Origin: UBA4655 sp964585575
GTDB taxonomy: Bacteria; Planctomycetota; Planctomycetia; Pirellulales; UBA1268
Length of the DNA: 8,398 nucleotides
Direction: 5' to 3'
NCBI GenBank assembly: GCA_964585575.1
Contig: CAZPEM010000140.1
Coordinates: 1-8,398 of the forward strand
In this document: positions 1 through 5,508 of the stretch, piece after piece
How positions within the stretch are numbered: the first letter of the stretch is position 1
Layout of the letters: every line of letters begins with the position of its first letter
Position numbers and translations under genes: made by a program
The notes under the pieces: model-generated
Told to the model about the DNA's origin: nothing
The model's input: the letters and a program-made list of their open reading frames with translations, nothing else
Databases searched by the model: none

Positions 1-16
1 GCTTCGCTTGTCTGCA
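1..16 (-). CDS. Possible 5' end of a minus-strand gene leaving the window
   Basis: On the minus strand an ATG at 16-14 is preceded by a canonical AGGAG Shine-Dalgarno sequence (positions 29-25) with an 8-nt spacer. Only five full codons (M-Q-T-S-E) lie inside the window, so the product cannot be recognised. The orientation matches the sigma/anti-sigma operon that ends at 258, so this could be a further gene of that transcript or the start of a separate one. The call rests only on the RBS-start pair and could be chance in GC-rich DNA. Confidence 0.2.
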
Positions 17-50
17 TACGCCGGCTCCTGGGCACGGGCAGCCCCTCACG

Positions 51-96
51 GTCAAGCGTGGCGATCAATGATCACACAGGCACCTTGATGCTTGAC
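51..96. repeat. Nested inverted repeat (two-part stem)
   Basis: GTCAAGC at 51-57 is the exact reverse complement of GCTTGAC at 90-96. Just inside, ATCAA at 64-68 pairs with TTGAT at 85-89. Together they form a 12-bp stem with one 6-nt bulge on the left arm and a 16-nt loop. The right arm also contains two near-identical heptamers in tandem, TTGATGC (85-91) and TTGACGC (92-98). The fold shares bases 92-96 with the larger inverted repeat at 92-172, so the two structures cannot form together. Function unknown. Confidence 0.4.
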
Positions 97-172
97 GCCG
101 GGGGAGCGGACGCGGAGGAGCCTCAGGTGTATCCTCACCGAAGCGACGGAGTGTCTGCTCCCCCGGCGTCAA
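92..172. repeat. Long inverted repeat with 22-nt arms
   Basis: The sequence at 92-107 (TTGACGCCGGGGGAGC) is perfectly complementary to 157-172. The pairing continues inward to 113/151 with only two mismatches, at 108/156 and 112/152. Both are G opposite T, so as plus-strand RNA the whole 22-bp stem could form with G-U pairs. The 37-nt interior (114-150) contains a small secondary hairpin, GGTG at 126-129 with CACC at 136-139. Both sides are flanked by TGC (89-91 and 173-175), which could be a 3-bp target duplication or chance. It lies 85 bp past the stop codon of the anti-sigma gene. It has no T-run on either strand, so it is not a standard intrinsic terminator. It could be a REP- or MITE-like element, an atypical terminator or RNA-stability stem, or a structured RNA. 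The repeat itself is directly visible; its role is not. Confidence 0.85.
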
Positions 173-257
173 TGCGGCGTCCTGCAAGGAGTCCGTGAGA
201 AGACTTTGATCGCCGCTGGCGTCATTGCCAACGGGCCGGAGTTTCGACTCGAGCGGC

Positions 258-1349
258 TTACGGCTTGTGGTGGGAGGCGCCGATCGAGGCGTCGTCTTCG
301 CAGACGCCGGCGGCAACCACGCCGTGGTGGTTGTGGTAGATGTGGTCGTGGCCGCCGATCTGGTCGATGAAGAGCCGCTGCACACGGCCATCCTCGAAGA
401 GCACGTGGTGGAGCCCGCCCGGATGGTTCGGGCTGACGCGGCCGCGGTCGTCGGGCGCGTCGGCCATGATCGGATGCTCGGCACGGCGGCGGTCGCGGAT
501 CTTCTGGAGTTCGCCCTCGGGACAGCGGTGTCCGAGCGTGTAGCCGAAGTCGCCCCCCATCGTCCGCACCATGTCGTCGAACTCTTCGGTGCCGATCGCC
601 TGCTCCAGTTCCTTCAGGGATGGCACGCGATACCGTCCGGACTTCGCAAGCGGCGTGCCGGGCAGAATCACCGTGCCGTCGTCGGCCACGAGCCGCTCCT
701 CGGAAACGAGGATCGGGGCGTAGAGGCCGGCGCGGGAGAGGGGGCCGGAGGCCGGCGGCGACGGGAAGACGCGATGGTGTGATGCGTAGCCGTGCAGGGC
801 CTGGGACATGACCCCGAGATTCCGCTCCGCCCGCCGCGACCGGGCCTGCTCGATCGAGTCGAGCAGAAGCGGCGCCAAGAGAATGCTCGCAGCGAGGGCG
901 GAGGCGGCGATGAGCACGCGGTCGAGGATTTGCCGCCCCTTCGTGCTTCCTCGTGCAGCGTCCGCCGCAGGCGAAAGGGAGGCCCTCGGGAAAGGCACTG
1001 TGAAGGAGGCCGCTTCCCTGCGGCCATCGTCTTTGAAACCGCTGTCTTGGAGATTGCTTTTCCGGATCAGATCGATGGTACGGCTCGCGAGTCCTTGAGG
1101 AGCGGCGAGCAGGTCGGCGTCGCGTTCCAGGGGCGTCGTTGCCCGACGCAGGATCTCGAGTTCCCGCCTGAGAGCGGCCGATTCCCCGACCTCAGCGGCG
1201 GGATCGCCAGCCGACACGGCCGTCGAGGTCGTCAGGAATGTCATGCGTGCATCGCCGGGCCGGCCGGGTTCGCCGAGCATCGCCTCGATCTCGCGGGCCT
1301 CCGTGTCGTCGAGGGCCCCCAGGAGGTAGCCGATCAGGTTTTCTCGCAT
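258..1349 (-). CDS. Probable membrane anti-sigma factor / sensor with DUF1559-like C-terminal domain
   Basis: This 363-residue protein is probably the inner-membrane partner that restrains the ECF sigma factor encoded just upstream. Residues 1-100 form a charged cytoplasmic region beginning MRENLIGYLLGALDDTEARE, which resembles the helical opening of many anti-sigma factors but has no HxxxCxxC zinc motif. A single transmembrane helix spans about 145-163. Directly after it, residues 167-196 (EQARSRRAERNL, then QALHGYASHHRVFP) match the pseudopilin-like DUF1559 pattern of planctomycete proteins. Residues 308-327 (NHPGG, then HHVLFEDGRVQRLF) match the DUF1559-type 'DGHV' C-terminal motif. The tail is histidine-rich (332-343, GGHDHIYHNHHG). 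The start at 1349 is chosen over an in-frame ATG at 1412 because it has a GGAAGGA ribosome binding site and avoids overlapping the sigma gene. The anti-sigma role is inferred from operon position and topology, without a recognised sigma-binding domain. Confidence 0.75.
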   Translation of the reverse strand: MRENLIGYLLGALDDTEAREIEAMLGEPGRPGDARMTFLTTSTAVSAGDPAAEVGESAALRRELEILRRATTPLERDADLLAAPQGLASRTIDLIRKSNLQDSGFKDDGRREAASFTVPFPRASLSPAADAARGSTKGRQILDRVLIAASALAASILLAPLLLDSIEQARSRRAERNLGVMSQALHGYASHHRVFPSPPASGPLSRAGLYAPILVSEERLVADDGTVILPGTPLAKSGRYRVPSLKELEQAIGTEEFDDMVRTMGGDFGYTLGHRCPEGELQKIRDRRRAEHPIMADAPDDRGRVSPNHPGGLHHVLFEDGRVQRLFIDQIGGHDHIYHNHHGVVAAGVCEDDASIGASHHKP

Positions 1350-1357
1350 GTCGTCGT

Positions 1358-1364
1358 TCCTTCC
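1358..1364 (-). promoter_or_regulatory. Ribosome binding site deciding the anti-sigma start
   Basis: GGAAGGA on the minus strand lies 8 nt before the ATG at 1349, inside the 22-nt gap after the sigma factor's TGA (1374-1372). It supports the shorter start for the downstream gene and tight co-translation of the pair. Confidence 0.6.
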
Positions 1365-1371
1365 GTGTCTG

Positions 1372-2070
1372 TCATGCCCCGACGGCACGGCAACGGTTCT
1401 GCCAGGATTCATTGAGCTTCAAAAGAGCGGAGTGGAGCCGGCTCTTGACCGTGCCCACGGGGATGCCGAGAACGTCCGCCGCCTCGCGGTACTTGAGACC
1501 CTGGTGGTAGACGAGCACGAGCGTGCCGCGCAACTGCTCGGGGAGCTCGTTCACCGCCTCGCGGACCCACTCCTTCGCCTCCTCGCCCTCCATCTGCTCA
1601 TCGGCCGTCTGATCCCGCCCCGCGAGCATCTCCACGAGCGCCCCCACGTCCCCCTCCCCGCCGGTGCGGTGATCGAGGCTGACCATGCGATGCCGCTTGT
1701 TGCGTCGCTGCGCATCGATGGCCTGGTTGGTGGCGATCGTGTAAAGCCACGGTCGGACCCGGCGGCCCTCCTCGAAATGCTCCTTCTTCAGATGAACCTG
1801 CAGAAACGTCGCCTGGAACACATCCTCCGCCATCTCGGCGCTGCCGAGATAGCGTTTCAGGTAACTGAACAACTCCCGCTCGTAACGGTGCACGAGCGTT
1901 TCGAACGCCTCCGCATCGTCAACGGTCCGGAACCGACGCAGCAGCTCCTCGTCGGACTGCCCTGCCGGCCCGGTTTCGTCCGATCCGGACGGCCCGGCTC
2001 GCGAAAAGCCTCCCCCGGTCGCACGGTCGGCGGAAACGCCGGGTCGATGGTGGAGATTGTCCGCGAACAT
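1372..2070 (-). CDS. ECF-family RNA polymerase sigma factor
   Basis: This 232-residue protein is a sigma-70 family extracytoplasmic-function (ECF) sigma factor, which directs RNA polymerase to a specific regulon. After a poorly conserved N-terminus of about 38 residues comes region 2. It runs from SDEELLRRF (39-47) through EDVFQATFLQVH (82-93) to RPWLYTIATNQAIDAQRR (106-123), the core-binding and -10-recognition segment. A charged linker follows, then region 4 at about 170-222 with LPEQLRGTLVLVYHQGLKY and the helix-turn-helix EAADVLGIPVGTVKSRLHSA. The start at 2070 is favoured because the 64 residues added by an upstream in-frame ATG at 2262 are low-complexity and overlap the divergent permease promoter and start. 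Its own RBS is weak. The next gene in the transcript is the probable anti-sigma factor, 22 bp downstream. The family is certain; the exact start and target regulon are not. Confidence 0.93.
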   Translation of the reverse strand: MFADNLHHRPGVSADRATGGGFSRAGPSGSDETGPAGQSDEELLRRFRTVDDAEAFETLVHRYERELFSYLKRYLGSAEMAEDVFQATFLQVHLKKEHFEEGRRVRPWLYTIATNQAIDAQRRNKRHRMVSLDHRTGGEGDVGALVEMLAGRDQTADEQMEGEEAKEWVREAVNELPEQLRGTLVLVYHQGLKYREAADVLGIPVGTVKSRLHSALLKLNESWQNRCRAVGA

Positions 2071-2122
2071 CTTCGGTACGCACCCGGGGGTCGGAGGGTT
2101 CACCCTCGCCTTTTCCCCCCGG

Positions 2123-2128
2123 AGTATA
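2123..2128 (-). promoter_or_regulatory. Candidate -10 box for the sigma/anti-sigma operon
   Basis: The minus strand reads TATACT here, one base away from the TATAAT consensus, about 53 nt before the sigma factor ATG at 2070. In otherwise very GC-rich DNA this stands out. No good -35 hexamer lies 16-18 bp upstream (the bases there read GGGCGG), so this may be an activator-dependent promoter or a chance match. Confidence 0.3.
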
Positions 2129-2252
2129 GCCGTGGATTCCGGGGCCCGCCCCCTGCGGGCCGTGTCGGGCGGGCGTTGACATTTTCCCGGGGTGGGGTGG
2201 ACTTTCTGGTCGCCGACCGGTCGATCAGCCCGCTCCTCTCCCCACCGCGACC

Positions 2253-3905
2253 GTGAATCCACCAGCCCGAACCGACGAATCAGCCCACGGCAAGCCGCGG
2301 CCCCGCTACCGCTGGGCGACGCCCGGCGACATCAATGCCTTCTTCGGCCTCTCGCTCGACAACCTCGCCGATCTCGTGCTCACCGTGTCGCTCCTGGCGG
2401 CCGTGTTCGACTATCCCGCCCAGTTCGCCCTGGGACACTTCGTTCCCGGCACGGCCGTCGGGGTCGTCGTCGGCGACCTCGTCTTCACCTGGATGGCGTT
2501 TCGGCTCGCACGACGCACCGGACGCACCGACGTGACCGCGATGCCTCTGGGACTCGACACGCCGAGCACCTTCGGCATGGTCTTCTTCGTGCTCGGTCCC
2601 GCCTACGTGGAGTCGCTCGGCGCCGGGATGGCCCGTGAGGAGGCGGCCCGGCACGCCTGGCATGTCGGCATGTGCGCGATCGTCGCCAGCGGCCTCTTCA
2701 AGCTCGCCTGCTCGCTCGTCGCCGGCCCGATCCGCAGGATGGTGCCGCGGGCGGGCTTGCTCGGGAGCCTCGCGGCGATCGCGCTGGCGCTCATCACGTT
2801 CCTGCCGCTTCTGGAGATCGTCGCGACGCCGCTGGTGGGACTGGTGGCGCTGTCGATCGTGCTCGCCACACTCACGGCGAGGATCCCGTTTCCCTTCAGG
2901 ATTCCGGGCGCCCTCGCCGCGCTCCTGATCGGGGGCGGCATCCAGTGGCTCGGAACGACGATGGGTTTCGTACCGGCGGCGGCCAACCATGGAAGCGTCG
3001 ATCCGGCGGCGGCGCTCTGGCCGATGGAATGGCTCTCGGTCGTCCGGCTCGAATGGCTCGAGGCCTGGGACGACTCGCTCAAGTACCTGCCGATCGTGAT
3101 CCCATTCGCGCTCGGCACGGTCGTCGGCGGCATCGACTGCACCGAGAGCGCGGCGGCCGCCGGCGACGAGTACCGCACCGGCGGCATCATCGCCGTCGAG
3201 GCGGTGGCCACGATCCTCGCAGGGGCCTGCGGCGGCGTGATCCAGACGACGCCCTACATCGGCCACCCGGCCTACAAGGCGATGGGCGGCCGGGCGGCCT
3301 ACACGCTCGCGACCGCGGCCTTCATCGGCGTGGCGGGCATCACCGGCAGCTTCGCCTATCTCTACGAGGCGATTCCCGCACCGGCGATCCTGCCGATCCT
3401 CGTCTTCATCGGCCTGGAGATCACGGCGCAGAGCTTCCACGCCACGCCGACGAGGCACTACCCCGCCGTCGCGATCGCCTGCGTGCCGGCGCTCGCCGCG
3501 CTCGTCGTGATCCTCGCCGACAAGCTCGTGGCCGCCGGGGCTTCCCCCACGGGCACGCTCGCCCGCGACCTCCACTCGATCCGCCTGCTCGCGAGTGGCT
3601 TCATCGTGACGAGCCTCGTCTGGGCGGGGCTCACCGCGAGCCTCGTCGATCGGCGGCTGCTTGCGGCTTCGGCGTGGGCCGTCGCGGCCGCGGTCCTGTC
3701 GGCCTTTGGTGTCATCCATTCGCCGTTCGCCGACGGCCGGCTCTTCCTGCCCTGGGCGATCGGCACGCTTCCAACCGAGGCCGCGGGTCGCGGCCCGCTC
3801 GACCTCGCGGCCGCCTACGTGGTCGTCGCGATCCTGTTTGCCGCATGGGCCGTATGGCTCGGGGGAACGGCCAAACCGAGCGATTCGAGAGCCGAAAAAA
3901 CATGA
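2253..3905 (+). CDS. NCS2/AzgA-like permease (xanthine/uracil/purine permease fold), substrate unknown
   Basis: This 550-residue polytopic inner-membrane protein has roughly 13-14 hydrophobic segments, including about 38-52, 62-86, 104-120, 136-157, 166-187, 190-207, 216-236, 278-295, 311-330, 350-366, 373-392, 404-424, 446-464, 470-488 and 516-536. The block EAVATILAGACGGVIQTTPY (316-335) resembles the half-helix motif of NCS2 nucleobase transporters: AzgA-type 'DAVAT...TSYIES' and UraA-type 'TTTYGE'. GGRAAYTLATAAF (345-357) aligns with the AzgA 'GGRTGLTA' stretch. Glu298 in GGIDCTES is a candidate substrate-site residue. The N-terminal motif PGDINAFFGLSLDN (24-37) fits TM1 of this fold. Start is GTG at 2253 with no clear Shine-Dalgarno sequence and no good in-frame ATG alternative. 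Ten bases separate its stop from the next gene, so they are almost certainly co-transcribed. Fold family is likely; a nucleobase substrate is only a family-based guess. Confidence 0.85.
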   Translation: MNPPARTDESAHGKPRPRYRWATPGDINAFFGLSLDNLADLVLTVSLLAAVFDYPAQFALGHFVPGTAVGVVVGDLVFTWMAFRLARRTGRTDVTAMPLGLDTPSTFGMVFFVLGPAYVESLGAGMAREEAARHAWHVGMCAIVASGLFKLACSLVAGPIRRMVPRAGLLGSLAAIALALITFLPLLEIVATPLVGLVALSIVLATLTARIPFPFRIPGALAALLIGGGIQWLGTTMGFVPAAANHGSVDPAAALWPMEWLSVVRLEWLEAWDDSLKYLPIVIPFALGTVVGGIDCTESAAAAGDEYRTGGIIAVEAVATILAGACGGVIQTTPYIGHPAYKAMGGRAAYTLATAAFIGVAGITGSFAYLYEAIPAPAILPILVFIGLEITAQSFHATPTRHYPAVAIACVPALAALVVILADKLVAAGASPTGTLARDLHSIRLLASGFIVTSLVWAGLTASLVDRRLLAASAWAVAAAVLSAFGVIHSPFADGRLFLPWAIGTLPTEAAGRGPLDLAAAYVVVAILFAAWAVWLGGTAKPSDSRAEKT

Positions 3906-3915
3906 GCCGAGCCCC

Positions 3916-4368
3916 ATGAACAAGGCTTTCTGCAAGGAGCCCGATTCGGCGGAGCCTGCCCTCTGCCCGGCCTGCGGCCGCGAGGGGCTCCCCGTCGCGA
4001 TCGAGACGATTCGTGCCCACGCGACGGTGGAGTCGGCCGAATCGCTCGGCGAGCCCGCCTACTTCTGCACGACCGACACCTGCACGGTCGCCTACTTCGA
4101 CCTGCTCGAGCGTTCGATCGAGACCACCGCCGCCCGCGACCTCTTCTGGCCGAAGGACCTCGCGGGTCCGCTTTGCAACTGCCACGGCCTCACGCTCGAA
4201 GACGTCGATGCCGACATCGCGGAGGGCGTGCCGACGAGGCTGCGGGAGGTGGTGCGGAGGGCGGCCGAGCCCGGCGCCGCCTGCGCGGTCAGGACCGCCG
4301 ACGGCCGGCCCTGCGTGGCCCGCGTGCAGAAATACTTCCTGCGGAGGCGGGCGGAACTCGGCGGCTGA
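3916..4368 (+). CDS. CopZ N-terminal-like Zn/[2Fe-2S]-binding protein
   Basis: This is a 150-residue cytoplasmic cysteine-rich protein. It resembles the N-terminal domain of Archaeoglobus CopZ, the Zn and [2Fe-2S] metallochaperone part, but lacks the heavy-metal-associated (HMA) ferredoxin-like domain that binds copper in full CopZ. Cys17 and Cys20 (CPACG) with Cys51 and Cys56 (YFCTTDTCTVAYF) match the zinc-site pattern. Cys87 and Cys89 (LCNCHGLT), Cys123 and Cys133 match the C-x-C ... C ... C spacing of the [2Fe-2S] site, followed by a BFD-like helical stretch (LEDVDADIAEGV). An additional Cys6 is present. The ATG at 3916, 10 nt past the permease stop, is chosen; longer frames upstream overlap the permease and look non-coding. 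It probably delivers metal, carries electrons or senses redox state for the permease, but this is inferred from adjacency alone. Confidence 0.8.
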   Translation: MNKAFCKEPDSAEPALCPACGREGLPVAIETIRAHATVESAESLGEPAYFCTTDTCTVAYFDLLERSIETTAARDLFWPKDLAGPLCNCHGLTLEDVDADIAEGVPTRLREVVRRAAEPGAACAVRTADGRPCVARVQKYFLRRRAELGG

Positions 4369-4383
4369 GTCATTTCAATGACT
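4368..4383 (+). terminator. Small hairpin at the end of the permease operon
   Basis: AGTCAT at 4368-4373 pairs with ATGACT at 4378-4383 around a TTCA loop, beginning on the last base of the stop codon. It is AT-rich compared with its surroundings but has no following T-run, so termination at this point is uncertain. The rest of 4384-4540 shows no gene. Confidence 0.3.
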
Positions 4384-4540
4384 GCTTCCATCCATCCGCG
4401 AACGTCCGGCGATGGGGCGTGGGCACCCCCTCCCGCGGGAAAACCCTGAGGACGGGATCGGATGAGCCGAACAATCGGACTTTGCGGCCGCGCGGTCGTC
4501 TCGCCGTGCTGACGATGTGGCTGGGACCTCGATCACCAAC

Positions 4541-4549
4541 TGGTATGCT
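4541..4549 (+). promoter_or_regulatory. Candidate extended -10 promoter for the DUF1571 gene
   Basis: TGGTATGCT combines a TG extension with TATGCT, 41 nt before the ATG at 4591, which would give a short leader of about 35 nt. No clear -35 box is visible. It lies in the only non-coding gap (4369-4590) upstream of the gene. Confidence 0.3.
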
Positions 4550-4590
4550 GCGATCGTCCGGGGTTGGTTCGCTGCTCGAGAAATCTCGTC

Positions 4591-5469
4591 ATGTTCCCAC
4601 GATGGCTCCACACGGGTGTGGCGATCCTGCTGCCGCTCAGCGGGAATTTTTCAAGCCTCCGACCCTGTCACGCTCAAGAGGTTGGCTTCGCCGCCGCTGC
4701 TTCGCCAGCCACCATCGTCGCCGTTCCGCGGCCGGTGTCGGAGCATCCGCTCGCGTGGGTGTTGAAGTTCGCCCGCGAGGAGCGGGCCTACCTGCAGCAG
4801 ACCGTGCGCGACTTCACGTGCCGGGTCACCAAGCGGGAGCGGATCGACGGCGAGTTGCAGGACCACTACTACATCGACATGTGCGTCCGTGAGCAAACCC
4901 ACGCGGGCGGACGGATGACGCAGCCGCTCAGCGTCATGCTCGAGTTTCTCGGTCCCTCCCACGTGGAAGGACGGCGGGCGCTCTTCGTCGCCGGCCAGAA
5001 CGACGACAAGCTGCTCGTCCGCAAGGGAGGAAGACGTTTCAGCTACATGGTTCTGCGCATCGATCCCTTCGGACCCAGCGTCAGGCGGGAGAGCCTCATG
5101 CCGATCACCGAGATCGGGTTCTCGCACCTGCTCGACCGGACGATCCGCACGTTGCAGCAGGATGTCGCCGCCGACCCATCCGGCGACAACACGATCGTCG
5201 AGCACATCACCACCGCGAGGATCGACGGCCGCCCCTGCCGGATGGTGCGGGTCACGCACCCGCAGCGGCGCGACGGCCTGGAGTTCTTCAGCACGAGCAT
5301 GTTCATCGATTCGGCGCTGAGCGTGCCGGTTCGTTTCGAGGTGTACGACTGGCCGGAGTCGCCCGGCCAGCAGCCGCCGCTGATGGCGGAAGTCACGTAC
5401 ACGAACCTCACGCTCAACGCGAATCTGGACGACGCGATCTTCTCGCCAGCGAACCTCCGCGGCCGGTGA
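4591..5469 (+). CDS. Secreted DUF1571-family protein
   Basis: This 292-residue exported protein matches the DUF1571 family, which is typical of planctomycetes and of unknown molecular function. Residues 1-28 form a signal peptide: Arg4, hydrophobic core 9-20, probable cleavage after CHA or CHAQ. The mature domain starts with LKFAREERAYLQQTVRDFTC (58-77) and continues with KRERIDGELQ, VMLEFLGPSHVEGRRALFV (115-133), the region 146-168 containing RFSYMVLRIDPFGP, and the closing TYTNLTLNANLDDAIFSPAN (269-288). This last block is shared with LolA-like beta-rich lipid-binding folds and ends the family. The ATG at 4591 is preferred to a TTG at 4564 because it puts the signal peptide at the very N-terminus. 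It is apparently monocistronic, between the permease operon and a convergent glycosyltransferase. Family call is good; an envelope or lipid-carrier role is inference. Confidence 0.85.
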   Translation: MFPRWLHTGVAILLPLSGNFSSLRPCHAQEVGFAAAASPATIVAVPRPVSEHPLAWVLKFAREERAYLQQTVRDFTCRVTKRERIDGELQDHYYIDMCVREQTHAGGRMTQPLSVMLEFLGPSHVEGRRALFVAGQNDDKLLVRKGGRRFSYMVLRIDPFGPSVRRESLMPITEIGFSHLLDRTIRTLQQDVAADPSGDNTIVEHITTARIDGRPCRMVRVTHPQRRDGLEFFSTSMFIDSALSVPVRFEVYDWPESPGQQPPLMAEVTYTNLTLNANLDDAIFSPANLRGR

Positions 5470-5475
5470 TGGCGT

Positions 5476-5508
5476 GCGGGCGCCCCGCGGCATGATTGAC
5501 CCGGGTCA
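5476..5508. terminator. Candidate bidirectional terminator between convergent genes
   Basis: Two palindromes fill the 36-bp gap between the DUF1571 stop (5469) and the convergent glycosyltransferase stop (5506). GCGGG-CGC-CCCGC at 5476-5488 forms a 5-bp stem. TGACCCGGGTCA at 5497-5508 is a perfect 12-bp palindrome that includes the glycosyltransferase stop codon. Neither is followed by a T-run, so they are GC-rich hairpins without a classical intrinsic terminator tail. The position favours a shared transcript end. Confidence 0.35.

Noticed and set aside
1..198. Plus-strand frame open from the window edge to a TGA at 196-198
   Set aside because: The 65-residue tail has no recognisable motif and runs through both arms of the inverted repeat. 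Open frames of this length are common in such GC-rich DNA.
1350..1412. Longer start (ATG at 1412) for the anti-sigma gene
   Set aside because: It would overlap the sigma factor and add 21 residues without pattern. The ATG at 1349 has a good ribosome binding site.
2176..2204. TTGACA as a full promoter for the permease
   Set aside because: The bases 17 bp downstream read GGACTT, a poor -10 box. A -35 match alone is not enough to annotate a promoter.
2071..2262. Longer start (ATG at 2262) for the sigma factor
   Set aside because: The added 64 residues are low-complexity, cover the candidate -10 box and overlap the permease start. ECF proteins do not need this extension.
2672..3919. 415-codon plus-strand frame inside the permease
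   Set aside because: It is an out-of-frame, arginine-rich shadow with no recognisable domain.
2280..3935. 551-codon open frame on the minus strand, opposite the permease
   Set aside because: It is an antisense shadow of high-GC coding DNA. Its product is almost all Arg, Asp, Glu and Gly, with no hydrophobic core or family motif, while the plus strand encodes a clear membrane protein.
4651..4680. Possible lipobox (L-R-P-C) in the DUF1571 signal peptide
   Set aside because: Arg and Pro before the Cys do not fit the usual small residues of a lipobox. The CHA-Q site fits ordinary signal peptidase I cleavage better.
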